A stretch of DNA of 64,000 nt from Syntrophomonas_B sp035447945 (GTDB lineage: Bacteria > Bacillota > Syntrophomonadia > Syntrophomonadales > Syntrophomonadaceae), in assembly GCA_035447945.1 (NCBI GenBank), contig DAOTHZ010000002.1, positions 1 through 64,000 on the forward strand, read 5' to 3'. The translations under genes and the position numbers were made by a program. Shown one piece after another: positions 33,874-43,004 of this stretch. A model generated the notes under the pieces. The model searched no databases, was not told the DNA's origin, and saw only the letters and a list, made by a program, of their open reading frames with translations. The first letter of the stretch is position 1. The number at the start of each line of letters is the position of its first letter.

Positions 33874-34395
33874 TTAAGGTAATTCGTTCTCCGGGTTAGG
33901 AAGTTCCTCCAAACTGGACAGGCCAAATATTTTCATGAATTCGTAACTGGTCCGGTAGAGAATCGGCTTGCCTGCCGCCTCTTTGTGCCCGTCTTCCCTG
34001 ATAATGCCTTTTTCCAACAGGTTGCTGAGCACCCGTTCGACTTTGACGCCCCGAATTTGCTCGATCTCAGCCCGGGTCACCGGCTGTCGGTAGGCTATGA
34101 CCGCCAGTGTTTCCAAGGCTGCCGCCGACAACCGCAGGCGGGCCGGCTTGACCAGCTTGCTGAGTATCCCGGCAAACTCTGGTTTGGTGGCCATAATATA
34201 GCCTCCCTCCAGGGAGATGATCTGCAATCCCCGGGAAGGTGACTGGTGATATTCCAGTATCAATTCCTGCATAATGGAGCGCAGATCCGCTTCCTCTATT
34301 TGCAGCATTTCCAGCAGTTCAGCTGTCTCCAACCGTTCTCCGCTGACAAACAGCAAAGCTTCAATTGCGGCTTTTATGTCTTCCCGCATCAGCAT
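33874..34395 (-). CDS. scpB: Segregation and condensation protein B
   Basis: 173 residues of two winged-helix domains. IEALLFVSGE near the start, LSAAALETLAVIAYRQPVTRAEIEQIRGV in the middle and GRxxLYRTSYEFMKIFGL-like C-terminus are ScpB features. It joins ScpA and SMC in the bacterial condensin. Start overlaps the scpA stop. Confidence 0.95.
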   Translation of the reverse strand: MLMREDIKAAIEALLFVSGERLETAELLEMLQIEEADLRSIMQELILEYHQSPSRGLQIISLEGGYIMATKPEFAGILSKLVKPARLRLSAAALETLAVIAYRQPVTRAEIEQIRGVKVERVLSNLLEKGIIREDGHKEAAGKPILYRTSYEFMKIFGLSSLEELPNPENELP

Positions 34396-35105
34396 GGTGC
34401 GCTCTCCTGTAGACGTAATAGGATATCCCCGAATCGGCTCTCCTGAACCGCTTCGATCCGATTCAGGCGAATCAACTCCAAAATTGCCAGGAACCCGGCC
34501 AGAATCTCCCGCCGCTGTTGATAACCAACAAACATATTATGAAAACTGGTCTGTTTCACCTTCTGCAGACACTGCATGATTTCCTCCATTTTCGCGTCAA
34601 CATTGATATCTCCCTGGGGAACACAATAGCCCGCTGTCTCCAGCTCGTCTTCCTGGAGCCGCAAATATACCCGCAGCAGCGTTTGCACAGAGGCTACAAT
34701 TTCTTTGGCCGGTTCGATCATGTCCAGTTGTCCATGGCGAAAGAAAGGCCGCGGATAATTCTCATCTAATCGTAATGCCAACCATTCCGCCGCCTTTTTA
34801 TAGCGTTTGTAGGCGATGAGCCGGCTGACCAGTTCTTCGCGGGGATCGGCTTCCTCGTCCTCTGTTGTTTCTGGTTTGCCCGGCAGCAGCATCCGGGCTT
34901 TGAGGCTGAGCAGATAGGAGGCCATCATTAAAAATTCACCAATCTGATCGAGTTCCATATGTCCGCTGCCGGTAACAAAATGCATGTATTGATCGGTGAT
35001 GATGGCGATGGGAATATCGTAAATATTCATTTCATTCTTCTCTACCAGATAAAGCAGCAAGTCGAGGGGGCCGTAAAAGTGTTCCAGGTTGACTACATAA
35101 TCCAC
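34389..35105 (-). CDS. scpA: Segregation and condensation protein A (kleisin)
   Basis: 238 residues from the GTG 8 bases after GGAGGG; an ATG two codons earlier is too close to that site. FYGPLDLLLYLVEKNEMNIYDIPIA, then EFLMMASYLLSLKARMLLP, are the kleisin N-terminal motifs; a C-terminal winged helix binds SMC. Works with scpB directly downstream. Confidence 0.95.
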   Translation of the reverse strand: MDYVVNLEHFYGPLDLLLYLVEKNEMNIYDIPIAIITDQYMHFVTGSGHMELDQIGEFLMMASYLLSLKARMLLPGKPETTEDEEADPREELVSRLIAYKRYKKAAEWLALRLDENYPRPFFRHGQLDMIEPAKEIVASVQTLLRVYLRLQEDELETAGYCVPQGDINVDAKMEEIMQCLQKVKQTSFHNMFVGYQQRREILAGFLAILELIRLNRIEAVQESRFGDILLRLQESAPC

Positions 35106-35120
35106 AGGCATTGCCCTCCG

Positions 35121-35753
35121 CTAAAAAACTGTCCCGTAAATAATAGTGTAAATCATGTTGTACAGAGGCCAGATAATTTTTCCGGCTAAATCGGTAAAAA
35201 TGATCAGTAACAGCAGCAACGGGCCAAATTGCTCCAGAGAATAAATAAAATTGGCCCCCTTGTCCGGCAGGATCCCTGCCAGGATTTTGGAACCGTCCAG
35301 CGGGGGCACCGGCAGCAGGTTAAACACCGCCAGTATAATGTTGATCTGAATCAGCGGAATGAGCATCTGGATGACTGCTCCCAGAGCGCCGCCGTAGAGA
35401 CCGGTTTGCGGATCAAAACCGATCAACCTCAATAGGATCATACCGGCGAAGGCCAACAGCAGATTCATGGCCGGACCGGCAAAAGAGACCAGCATCATGC
35501 CGGTTTTGATACTGACGTTTTTAAAGTTATAGGGGTTGACCTGCACCGGTTTGGCCCAGCCAAAATGCAGCAACAGCAATGCAAAAAAGCCGATCCAGTC
35601 GATATGGGGCAACGGATTGATGGTCAGCCGCCCCTGGTAATAGGGAGTGTCGTCTCCCAGCCAGTCAGCCACCCGTCCATGAGCATATTCATGAAAAGTC
35701 AGCGCAATCAAAATTGCCGGCAAGGTAATCAGCATGTTATATATGAATTGCAT
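35121..35753 (-). CDS. Site-2-type membrane metalloprotease (M50, Rip-like)
   Basis: 210 residues with about five membrane helices. The zinc motif HEYAHG is at 21-26 and the second ligand in NLLPVPPLDGSKIL about 148-161. It is the short form without PDZ domain, as in SpoIVFB-like and YwhC-like proteins. Substrate unknown. The gene overlaps the tRNA nucleotidyltransferase stop by 17 bases and precedes scpA. Confidence 0.9.
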   Translation of the reverse strand: MQFIYNMLITLPAILIALTFHEYAHGRVADWLGDDTPYYQGRLTINPLPHIDWIGFFALLLLHFGWAKPVQVNPYNFKNVSIKTGMMLVSFAGPAMNLLLAFAGMILLRLIGFDPQTGLYGGALGAVIQMLIPLIQINIILAVFNLLPVPPLDGSKILAGILPDKGANFIYSLEQFGPLLLLLIIFTDLAGKIIWPLYNMIYTIIYGTVF

Positions 35754-38382
35754 TGGGTATGCTCCCTTCTTCGAGCCATTGTTTGACCATCTCTATTTCT
35801 TCCTGGCGGCTCATCAGCTTTGCATCCAGCTTGTATTCATACAGCCTTTCCAAAATCAGTTTAAAAGCCGGTCCCGGCTTCAGCCCCAAGTCCCGCAAAT
35901 CCTGACCATTGATGGCAATGGTCACGCGTTCCTTCTGATCCAGGTATTGGTTGATCCGGTCCCAGGCCCCTTCATCCTTGATGCACAACAACAAATACAG
36001 CTTGTTTTCATTGTCCAGCCCGGAGAGCATGCGGTCAAAATCACTGGGCACCAGCAACCGGTTTTCACTGATCCGCGCCGCCAGCTGAGGAATGGCGGCC
36101 GCATCAATGATCGCTTTTTTGGCGGTACGGTCAATGGGATAATTCTGCAGGATCTCTTCGCGGCTTTCCGCATTTACCTGGGCAAAGAGAATCAGCAAAT
36201 AGATCAGCCAGGTTCTGAATCTCCATCCGTAGTATCTGTCCAACCACCAGCCGGTGACCAGCGGTACTCTTTTAAATTTACTCCAACTGACTTTTTCAAA
36301 ATTGATTTCCGGCAGAACATATTTCCATACCCCGATTTCCTGCATCCGCCGCAATGCTGGCAAAGGGTCCTTTTCGTTCAGAATGAGAATCAACTCGGAA
36401 AGGATCCGTTTATGGGAAAGTTTGCCCAACAAGCGGCGTTCAATGGCATCCCGGGCAAATCTCATTGTATCTGTTTCGATCTTGAATTGATAGCGCTGTT
36501 CAAAACGAATCGCCCGAATGATTCTGGTGGGATCCTCCACAAAGCTGAAATTGTAAAGGATGCGAATCAACCCCTGGCGCAAGTCGTTGCTGCCGCCGAA
36601 GTAATCAATCAATTCTCCAAAATGTCCGGGATTGAGACAGATAGCCAAGGTATTGATGGTAAAATCCCGCCGGTACATATCCTCCTTGAGCGAGGACTTC
36701 TCCACCTGAGGCAGGGCTGCCGGAAACTCATAATACTCAGTACGGGCGGTGGCTACATCTATTTTGCTGCCATCCGGCAGAATCACCGCGGCGGTGCCAA
36801 ACCTTTCGTGGGTACGCAGTTTGGCTTTAAAAGTGTCCGCCAGCGCGGCTGCCAGTCTCAATCCATCGCCTTCCACCACCAGATCAACGTCAAAGTTGCT
36901 CACCTGCAACAGCAGATCCCGGACAAAACCACCCACACAATACACGGTGTAATCAAGCCCGGCAGCAATCTCTCCCGCCGTGCGCAAGAAGTTCAGCAAT
37001 TGCTGCGGCAGTTGTCGGTGCATTTGTTCGCTGCAGTTTTCCCAGGAACCCTCGGAATAAGAATACAGCAATTCATGGTCTTCTGGATAATCGTCCCCGT
37101 GCAGCGTACGTAAAATATCAGTCCGGGAAACGATACCAAGCAACCTGTCTTCCTCAATCACCGGCAACCGGCCAATGTCATGCTCCACCATCAGCTTTTG
37201 AATATCACTGACCGGCGTACTGGCTGTAACGGAGAGTACGTCAGCCGTCATAAAGCCCTTGACCGGGGCGTGGCCCAAGAGATGAATCCTGGCTTTGTCT
37301 ACATCCCGGCGGGAGATCATGCCGATCATTTTTCCATTTTCGACCACCGGCATGCCGGTATGTCCGTAGCGAAGCATCAATCTCCCGGCTTCCTCCATAC
37401 TAATGGTGGAACGCAGGGTTTTAACCGGGCTGGACATGATATCGGCAGCCGTTATGGAAGGATGAATCAGTAATTTCAGGTTGTCAAGAATGATCGCTTC
37501 CACTGCCGCGCATTCCTGGGAGCGCACCAGAGCTGACGCAGCTTGGTCATGTCCCCTTCCTCCCAGTGGTTTGAGGACATCATTGACTTTCACCTGACTG
37601 CTGCGACTCCTGCCAATCACATGCACCTTGCCTTCCATTTTGGCAATCACAAAAGCCGCATCACAGTTTTCCATCTCAAACAAACGATACGTCACCAGAT
37701 CCAGACCTGGAACAAACTCGGTTCCCGAGAAAATTGCCGTAACGATATCCCAATCCTTGATCTTGTAATGGGTGCCGGCTTCAATCAGCTTGTGAAGCGT
37801 CTGGCGCTGTTCTTCGGAAAATGGCTGTTCCATAAAACTACTCACTACAGCCAGATTGGCCCCGCAACTCAACAAATAGGCGACCGCCCTGGCATCGCGG
37901 GAGGTGGTGGAAGGAAACAGCAAACTGCCGGTATCATCATAAATTCCCAAGGAAAAAATCGTCGCATCGAAAGGACTGATGGAAATATTGCGCTCCATAA
38001 TCTTTTCCACCAAAATGGTGGTAGCTGCCCCGGTAGGGTGAATCTCGACGATACTGCCGCGCATATCATCTTCGCTTTGCGGATGATGGTCATAGATGTG
38101 AATGTCCAGCCCCGGGTTATTCAATACCCCGGACAGTTGGGCCAGCCGATGGGGACTGGCAGTATCCACCAGCACCAGTCTTTGCACGGCTTTAACATCA
38201 ATTTCTTTCGCGGTCTTGATGGCCAGCAAATCTTTATACAGCGACATAAACCTTTTCACGCTTTTATTGACGGTACCGGAAAAGACCCGGACCGCTCCCG
38301 GATATAACTTGGCGGCCGCTGCCATACAGGCCAGGCCGTCAAAATCAAGCGCATTATGCGAAGTAATAATTTCCAAAGTCAT
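35737..38382 (-). CDS. DHH-CBS-tRNA nucleotidyltransferase fusion
   Basis: 881 residues, about twice a plain CCA enzyme. In order: DHH phosphoesterase (D13FDG, DTAS near 73-76, DHH 98-100), DHHA1 (GGRGHDQAAS 274-283), two CBS domains (about 314-370 and 376-430), then a poly(A)-polymerase/CCA head with VGGFVRDLLL (483-492), DVDLVVEG (498-505), RRDFTINTLA, and an RNA-binding tail. Such fusions add C or A, or all of CCA, to tRNA ends in several deep-branching bacteria. Whether it is a full CCA-adding enzyme or only CC- or A-adding depends on whether another copy exists. CBS domains suggest control by an adenine nucleotide. Confidence 0.93.
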   Translation of the reverse strand: MTLEIITSHNALDFDGLACMAAAAKLYPGAVRVFSGTVNKSVKRFMSLYKDLLAIKTAKEIDVKAVQRLVLVDTASPHRLAQLSGVLNNPGLDIHIYDHHPQSEDDMRGSIVEIHPTGAATTILVEKIMERNISISPFDATIFSLGIYDDTGSLLFPSTTSRDARAVAYLLSCGANLAVVSSFMEQPFSEEQRQTLHKLIEAGTHYKIKDWDIVTAIFSGTEFVPGLDLVTYRLFEMENCDAAFVIAKMEGKVHVIGRSRSSQVKVNDVLKPLGGRGHDQAASALVRSQECAAVEAIILDNLKLLIHPSITAADIMSSPVKTLRSTISMEEAGRLMLRYGHTGMPVVENGKMIGMISRRDVDKARIHLLGHAPVKGFMTADVLSVTASTPVSDIQKLMVEHDIGRLPVIEEDRLLGIVSRTDILRTLHGDDYPEDHELLYSYSEGSWENCSEQMHRQLPQQLLNFLRTAGEIAAGLDYTVYCVGGFVRDLLLQVSNFDVDLVVEGDGLRLAAALADTFKAKLRTHERFGTAAVILPDGSKIDVATARTEYYEFPAALPQVEKSSLKEDMYRRDFTINTLAICLNPGHFGELIDYFGGSNDLRQGLIRILYNFSFVEDPTRIIRAIRFEQRYQFKIETDTMRFARDAIERRLLGKLSHKRILSELILILNEKDPLPALRRMQEIGVWKYVLPEINFEKVSWSKFKRVPLVTGWWLDRYYGWRFRTWLIYLLILFAQVNAESREEILQNYPIDRTAKKAIIDAAAIPQLAARISENRLLVPSDFDRMLSGLDNENKLYLLLCIKDEGAWDRINQYLDQKERVTIAINGQDLRDLGLKPGPAFKLILERLYEYKLDAKLMSRQEEIEMVKQWLEEGSIPNAIHI

Positions 38383-38467
38383 TCTCCAATACTCAAACTA
38401 ACTGCATTATAGCATACCGCTACCCTGCTTGACACTTGTCGCCTTAATACCCCCACCCTGCAGCAAT

Positions 38468-38512
38468 AAAAAATCCGCTCAAGCAACGTCTCCCGACATA
38501 TCTTGCGCGGAT
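38468..38512 (-). terminator. Terminator after the LapA-like gene
   Basis: Minus strand ATCCGC-G-CAAG...CTTG-A-GCGGAT followed by TTTTTATT. Confidence 0.82.
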
Positions 38513-38543
38513 GGCAGCAAATGATTTGTGACTGATCGTTTTT

Positions 38544-38855
38544 TTAAGGGATGTTTGGCTTGTTTCCCGCAGGTGCATCAGTCATTTTGGCTCTCAAAGC
38601 AATAATTTCCTTTTCCAGTTTTTTATTGTAATGAGTCAACTCGTTTATCTTTCGTCCTGTTTTAAAAGCCCTGAAGCTGTCAATTAAAAAAGTAATGATC
38701 GCGCCCCCCAAAGCAGCAATTAGAGCAACCAACGCCAGTGAAACTTCTGCCGTACGCCAGCTGATAAATTGAATCGTCACCGGCGTATTGTTCTGTAACA
38801 CAAAAACAACAATACAAATCATAAATACCAAAGCTCCAACCAAATATGCCGGCAT
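38544..38855 (-). CDS. LapA-family (DUF1049) membrane protein
   Basis: 103 residues: two membrane helices (about 4-22 and 38-60), NNTPVTIQFISWRTAEVSL between them, then a coiled-coil tail rich in Lys and Glu. This is the small LapA/YciS-like envelope protein family; in Escherichia coli relatives help assemble lipopolysaccharide, which does not apply directly to a Gram-positive. Single-gene unit. Confidence 0.8.
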   Translation of the reverse strand: MPAYLVGALVFMICIVVFVLQNNTPVTIQFISWRTAEVSLALVALIAALGGAIITFLIDSFRAFKTGRKINELTHYNKKLEKEIIALRAKMTDAPAGNKPNIP

Positions 38856-38983
38856 AAATCCGTTCCCCCTAACATATTTATATCAAAAGCATTATATACT
38901 GATTATTGTAAGGATTTTGGCTTGCAAAGGGAAGCAAAATTATTGTAAATTGCTATATATGGCACCCGGCCATGCTATAACAC

Positions 38984-39012
38984 TTGCAAATAAAACCAAC
39001 TTGAGATAAAAT
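38984..39012 (+). promoter_or_regulatory. Promoter of the cation efflux gene
   Basis: TTGCAA (38984-38989), 17-base spacer, TAAAAT (39007-39012). Places the start near 39019, just before the structured leader. Confidence 0.55.
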
Positions 39013-39032
39013 AATTAAAGCTATATATATTC

Positions 39033-39113
39033 AAGTCAGGTTAATTTAACCAGGCTCGCAATGGGCAGCGGAATACCGCGGGACTTCCAAAAACAGTGGA
39101 GTCCCGCTATTTT
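39033..39113 (+). promoter_or_regulatory. Candidate NiCo (czcD) riboswitch with intrinsic terminator
   Basis: A compact four-way junction can be drawn: P1 AAGTC (39033-39037) with GACTT (39082-39086), P2 in GGTTAATTTAACC, P3 GCTC/GGGC, P4 CGG-AATA-CCG, with junction strands CAGG, GGGCAG and CGGGAC reminiscent of the nickel/cobalt riboswitch. The 3' side of P1 is also part of a strong terminator, GCGGGACTTCCA with TGGAGTCCCGC (39078-39107) then TATTTTT. Metal binding to the junction would keep P1 and prevent the terminator, turning on the efflux gene 20 bases downstream. The class is judged from pattern memory; the mutually exclusive stems are directly visible. Confidence 0.68.
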
Positions 39114-39132
39114 TATAAAAGGGAGTTAGACC

Positions 39133-40083
39133 TTGGGCGCAATAAAAACAGTCCGTACGCTGTGGGCGGATGAAAAACAAAGAGTCGCTTTCATTTCGAT
39201 CCTTTCGAATACTACCTTGGTGTTGTTAAAACTGATGGCCGGAATTCTGACCAGCTCGGTCAGCATCATCTCCGAGGCCATCCATTCCGGGCTGGATCTG
39301 CTGGCGGCCATCATTGCTTTTATTGCTGTACGTATTTCCAGTACACCGCCCGACGACAAACATCATTACGGGCATGGCAAATTTGAAAATATGTCGGGAA
39401 CGATTGAAGCGCTGCTGATTTTTGTCGCCGCGATCTGGATTATTGTGGAGGCCTACGAAAAAATCATCCACGGCGCGCAAGTGGTAACGATTGGAATCGG
39501 CATCGCGGTGATGGCTTTTGCCTCGCTGGTCAACTGGCTGGTATCCGGATTATTGATGAGAACAGCACGCAAAACCGACTCGATTGCCTTGGAAGCAGAT
39601 GCTCTGCATCTGCGCACCGATGTTTATACTTCGTTGGGCGTCATGTTAGGTTTGCTGGTCATTGCAATCACCGACATCCAGATTCTCGATCCGATCATTG
39701 CCATTGCCGTTGCCCTGCTGATTTGCAAAGCCGCCTACGATCTGACGGTCAAGGCTTTGATCCCCTTGTTGGATGTCGCTCTCCCGCCTGAAGAAGAGGC
39801 AATCATCAAAGAAGCGATTGATTCGGTAAGTCTGGACAGCCTGGTCAATTTTCATCAGCTGCGGACCCGCAAGGCAGGCGCGGAAAGATATGTCGACATG
39901 CATTTGGTCTTCCCCCGCAATTTATCCTTTGCTGCAGTCCACGACATGTGTGACCGTATTGAAAATGAAATTGAACTGCGGCTCAACCACGTTCACGTTT
40001 TGGTTCATGCCGAACCTTGTGAAGACGCCGACTGTGAACTGTGTCGTAAAAAAGAATGTGATATCAAAGCGGACGGTGATTAA
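39133..40083 (+). CDS. Cation diffusion facilitator transporter
   Basis: 316 residues, six membrane helices plus a cytoplasmic C-terminal domain. The metal-site motifs are SEAIHSGLDLLAA (helix II) and EADALHLRTDVYTS (helix V), with KHHYGHGKFE between. It exports divalent metal ions. The C-terminus is unusual in ending with ADCELCRKKE, a possible extra metal ligand CxxC. TTG start 7 bases after AAGGGAG. The candidate NiCo riboswitch upstream suggests nickel or cobalt. Confidence 0.93.
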   Translation: MGAIKTVRTLWADEKQRVAFISILSNTTLVLLKLMAGILTSSVSIISEAIHSGLDLLAAIIAFIAVRISSTPPDDKHHYGHGKFENMSGTIEALLIFVAAIWIIVEAYEKIIHGAQVVTIGIGIAVMAFASLVNWLVSGLLMRTARKTDSIALEADALHLRTDVYTSLGVMLGLLVIAITDIQILDPIIAIAVALLICKAAYDLTVKALIPLLDVALPPEEEAIIKEAIDSVSLDSLVNFHQLRTRKAGAERYVDMHLVFPRNLSFAAVHDMCDRIENEIELRLNHVHVLVHAEPCEDADCELCRKKECDIKADGD

Positions 40084-40140
40084 CCAATCGGCTGGCAAAG
40101 GGGCATAGGATTAAGAGCGACAAAGCAAAAAGGCAAACGA

Positions 40141-40166
40141 AAAGCCCGTCCGACCAGACGGGCTTT
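40141..40166. terminator. Bidirectional terminator between the CDF gene and secF
   Basis: AAAGCCCGTC-CGACCA-GACGGGCTTT, perfect 10-base arms, T-rich on the plus side and AAAAGGC.. (T-rich on minus) on the other. Confidence 0.85.
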
Positions 40167-40206
40167 CTTATGCTATACAGTCATGGCTTGTGCCCTCCGC
40201 CGCTGA

Positions 40207-41055
40207 CTAGCTGGCGGAGCGTTGCTTGATATCATAGAATAACGGGCAGGCAACGCATATGGAAGAATACATACCGTAGATAAAACCGACCAGCAGGGCG
40301 ATGACGAACACCTTGATGGTAGAACCGCCAAACAGCAGCAAGGTCACCAACGGCATTAAAACTGTCAGTACCGTATTGACGGAACGATTCATCGTCTGCA
40401 TGATGCTGCGGTTGAGCAAGGTATGGAGCTCTTCTTTCTTGCGGGTGCGCAGGTTTTCCCTGACCCGGTCAAAGATAACGATGGTATCGTTGATGGAATA
40501 ACCGATGATGGTCAGGATGGCAGCCACAAAGTAGCTGCTGACTTCCCATTGGAATATAGAGAAAAGTCCCACGACCACCAAAACAACCTGGGCCAGCGAA
40601 AGAACTGCGGCCAGACCAAAGGCAAATTCAAAGCGGAACGTAATATAGAGCAGCATGAGAACTAACGCAATACCGATGGCTATCAGCGCATTACGGGCTA
40701 TTTCGCTGCCAATGGTAGCACCGACGCTTTCCGCACTTTCCAGGGTAACATTGGTGAATTTCTCCTTCAGCCCGGCAGTCATTTTAGCGGTCTGCTCCTG
40801 ATCCAGTTCATTGGTACGAAGATAGAATTCGTCTCCGCTCTTTTGCACGCTGACCTCCTTGACCAGGTTGAACTCGTTGACGGCATTCCTGACCTGATCG
40901 GCAGAGATGGAGCTGTCCATTTTATAGCGCAGCAAAGATCCTCCGGTAAAGTCAATGCTCCAATTGAGTCCCTGCATGAACAAGGAAACAATCCCGGCAA
41001 CAATCAGAATTGAGGAGAATATATAAAACCATTTTCTTCTTTCAATAAATTGCAT
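40207..41055 (-). CDS. secF: Protein translocase subunit SecF
   Basis: 282 residues, six helices. The first periplasmic loop holds DFTGGSLL, and the SecF-type membrane signature IGYSINDTIVIFDRVREN is present. With SecD it uses the proton gradient to help SecYEG export. Last gene of the ruv-que-sec operon, ended by the shared terminator. Confidence 0.96.
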   Translation of the reverse strand: MQFIERRKWFYIFSSILIVAGIVSLFMQGLNWSIDFTGGSLLRYKMDSSISADQVRNAVNEFNLVKEVSVQKSGDEFYLRTNELDQEQTAKMTAGLKEKFTNVTLESAESVGATIGSEIARNALIAIGIALVLMLLYITFRFEFAFGLAAVLSLAQVVLVVVGLFSIFQWEVSSYFVAAILTIIGYSINDTIVIFDRVRENLRTRKKEELHTLLNRSIMQTMNRSVNTVLTVLMPLVTLLLFGGSTIKVFVIALLVGFIYGMYSSICVACPLFYDIKQRSAS

Positions 41056-41067
41056 TTTCTACCCTCC

Positions 41068-42273
41068 TTATACGCCGTATAATTTATTGTTCTTGGTGAT
41101 ATCGGCAAACCAGACCAGCATGTAACGGGTAAACGTCAAAGCCACCAGCATGCTGGCCACAATACCAATGGAGAGGGTAACTGCAAATCCTTTGATTGAA
41201 CCGGTTCCAAACCAAATCAACACCATCGCCGCAATTAGTGTGGTCAGGTTGGCATCGAAGATCGTCCAGAACGCCCGGACGAAACCTGATTCGATGGCCG
41301 CCTTCAAGGTTTTGCCCAACCGCAGCTCTTCTTTGATATGTTCGTAAATAATGATATTGGCATCTACCGCCATACCGATTGATAACACAAAAGCGGCAAT
41401 ACCCGGCAGGGTCAAAACCACCCCCAGCAAAGCCATGATCCCCAGCACCAGGACCGAATACAACACCATGGAAAAATCCGCAACCAATCCCGGCAGGCGA
41501 TAATATCCCAGCATAAACAGCAGAATCGCCAGCAGACCCATCAAGCCAGCCTTTATACTAAAGTCCAGTGAATCGCTGCCCAGACTCGGTCCCACCGTTC
41601 TCTTTTCCATAATGCTGAAGGAAACCGGCAGGGCACCGGAACGCAGCAATACCGCCAGATCCTGGGCTTCCTTGGCAGTAAAGTTACCGCTGATCTGAGC
41701 CTGGCCGTTGGGAATAGGCTCGTTGACCGTCGGCGCACTGATGGTTTTGCCGTCCAGTACGATGGCAATCGGCTTGCCAACATTGGCGGCGGTCGCTTCC
41801 GCAAACAGCTTGGCACCGGTTTTATCAAATTCCAGGTTAACCATGGCCTCCCCGCCGGATGAGCTCAACTGAGCCTGGGCGTCCTTGAGGTTTTCGCCGG
41901 TGACCAATACCTTGCCGGTCTCATCCCAGAATTCCAATTGGGCAGTATTCTTGATGATATCGACAGCCGCTTCCGGGTCGTCCACCCCTGCCAGTTCAAT
42001 GACGATCCGGTCATTGCCTTGCGGATAGATGCTAGGCTCGCTGACCCCCAACGAATTGACGCGTTCTTCCAACACACCAATCGATTTTTGAATGGTATCC
42101 GCGCTTACTTTTTTGCCTTCTTTCTCCTGTGCCTGCAGTACCACGTGCAGTCCTCCCTGCAGGTCCAGTCCCAATTTAATGTTGTTCATGATCGGCTGAT
42201 AGGTAAAGTAAGCCAAAAATGCCAATGCGACTATGATTGCACCAATAATTGCGATACTGGTATTTTTTTGCAA
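41068..42273 (-). CDS. secD: Protein translocase subunit SecD
   Basis: 401 residues from the TTG at 42273, 8 bases after GGAGGGAGG; an ATG 10 codons earlier lacks a site. NIKLGLDLQGGLHVVLQ near the N-terminus, a large external domain and the membrane signature IGMAVDANIIIYEHIKEEL are SecD features. Separate from secF, unlike the fused SecDF of Bacillus. Confidence 0.96.
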   Translation of the reverse strand: MQKNTSIAIIGAIIVALAFLAYFTYQPIMNNIKLGLDLQGGLHVVLQAQEKEGKKVSADTIQKSIGVLEERVNSLGVSEPSIYPQGNDRIVIELAGVDDPEAAVDIIKNTAQLEFWDETGKVLVTGENLKDAQAQLSSSGGEAMVNLEFDKTGAKLFAEATAANVGKPIAIVLDGKTISAPTVNEPIPNGQAQISGNFTAKEAQDLAVLLRSGALPVSFSIMEKRTVGPSLGSDSLDFSIKAGLMGLLAILLFMLGYYRLPGLVADFSMVLYSVLVLGIMALLGVVLTLPGIAAFVLSIGMAVDANIIIYEHIKEELRLGKTLKAAIESGFVRAFWTIFDANLTTLIAAMVLIWFGTGSIKGFAVTLSIGIVASMLVALTFTRYMLVWFADITKNNKLYGV

Positions 42274-42342
42274 CAGTTTGTCCTCCCTCCGCGTTCTCGT
42301 CATTTATTGCAAGCCTACTCCATAAACAGGAAAACCGCTAAC

Positions 42343-43002
42343 CTACAGGAGTTTGGCACCATTAATAATTAAGGCAAATTCACAACCTAAATAGTTGGCT
42401 GCCCGCCGACACATCAGCATGCGGCTTAAAAAGATTTCAAAATACTCCATCACCGGACAAATCCCCGTATCAATGGTTAATTCCATACTGATGAGGTTTT
42501 TCTCCGCTTCGATCAACAGAAAGGAATGTTCCACCGCATAGTTGACCCGATCATGAATATCAAACGTAGCTACATCAATATTTCTGACCCGATTGCGATG
42601 CACATGGGACTTGTCGGCCAGAATCAGGGCTGCTGCTACGGGGTTGACCGGCAATCCGCTGCCTTCATCATGATTGCCGATGGCAGCAATGATAATGGCA
42701 ATTTCATCAGGATGCATGCGCATGGCCTGCAAGATTTCCAGGGCCATCAAGGCGCCGCTCTGACTGTGCCCGTTGCGGTTGACCACATTGCCCAGGTCGT
42801 GCATGTAACCAGCAATCCCTGCCAAATCAGCGGTACGGGCATCGTAGCCCAGCTGCAGCAAAATACTGCGGCTCAAACGTGATACCAAGGTAATATGAAG
42901 CTTGCCGTGATCTGTATATCCCATGGCCCCCAAATGTTCATTTCCCTTGCGAATAAAGGTATTGATGACCGGACTCTTTTGGATATCCTCCAGGGTTACC
43001 AT
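42343..43002 (-). CDS. HD-domain phosphohydrolase
   Basis: 219 residues. The HD pair H68-D69 in YMHDLGN and a second H111-D112 in IGNHDEG, with LILADKSHVHRNRVR later, form the metal site of the HD superfamily. Substrate unknown. It sits between yajC and secD with 2 bases to yajC, an arrangement seen in related clostridia; a link to translocation is not established. Confidence 0.86.
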   Translation of the reverse strand: MVTLEDIQKSPVINTFIRKGNEHLGAMGYTDHGKLHITLVSRLSRSILLQLGYDARTADLAGIAGYMHDLGNVVNRNGHSQSGALMALEILQAMRMHPDEIAIIIAAIGNHDEGSGLPVNPVAAALILADKSHVHRNRVRNIDVATFDIHDRVNYAVEHSFLLIEAEKNLISMELTIDTGICPVMEYFEIFLSRMLMCRRAANYLGCEFALIINGAKLL

Positions 43003-43004
43003 GA

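Noticed and set aside
35734..37113. 459-codon open frame on the plus strand opposite the DHH-CBS-CCA gene
   Set aside because: It lies wholly antisense to clear conserved domains, has no family pattern, and reflects codon bias of the real gene.
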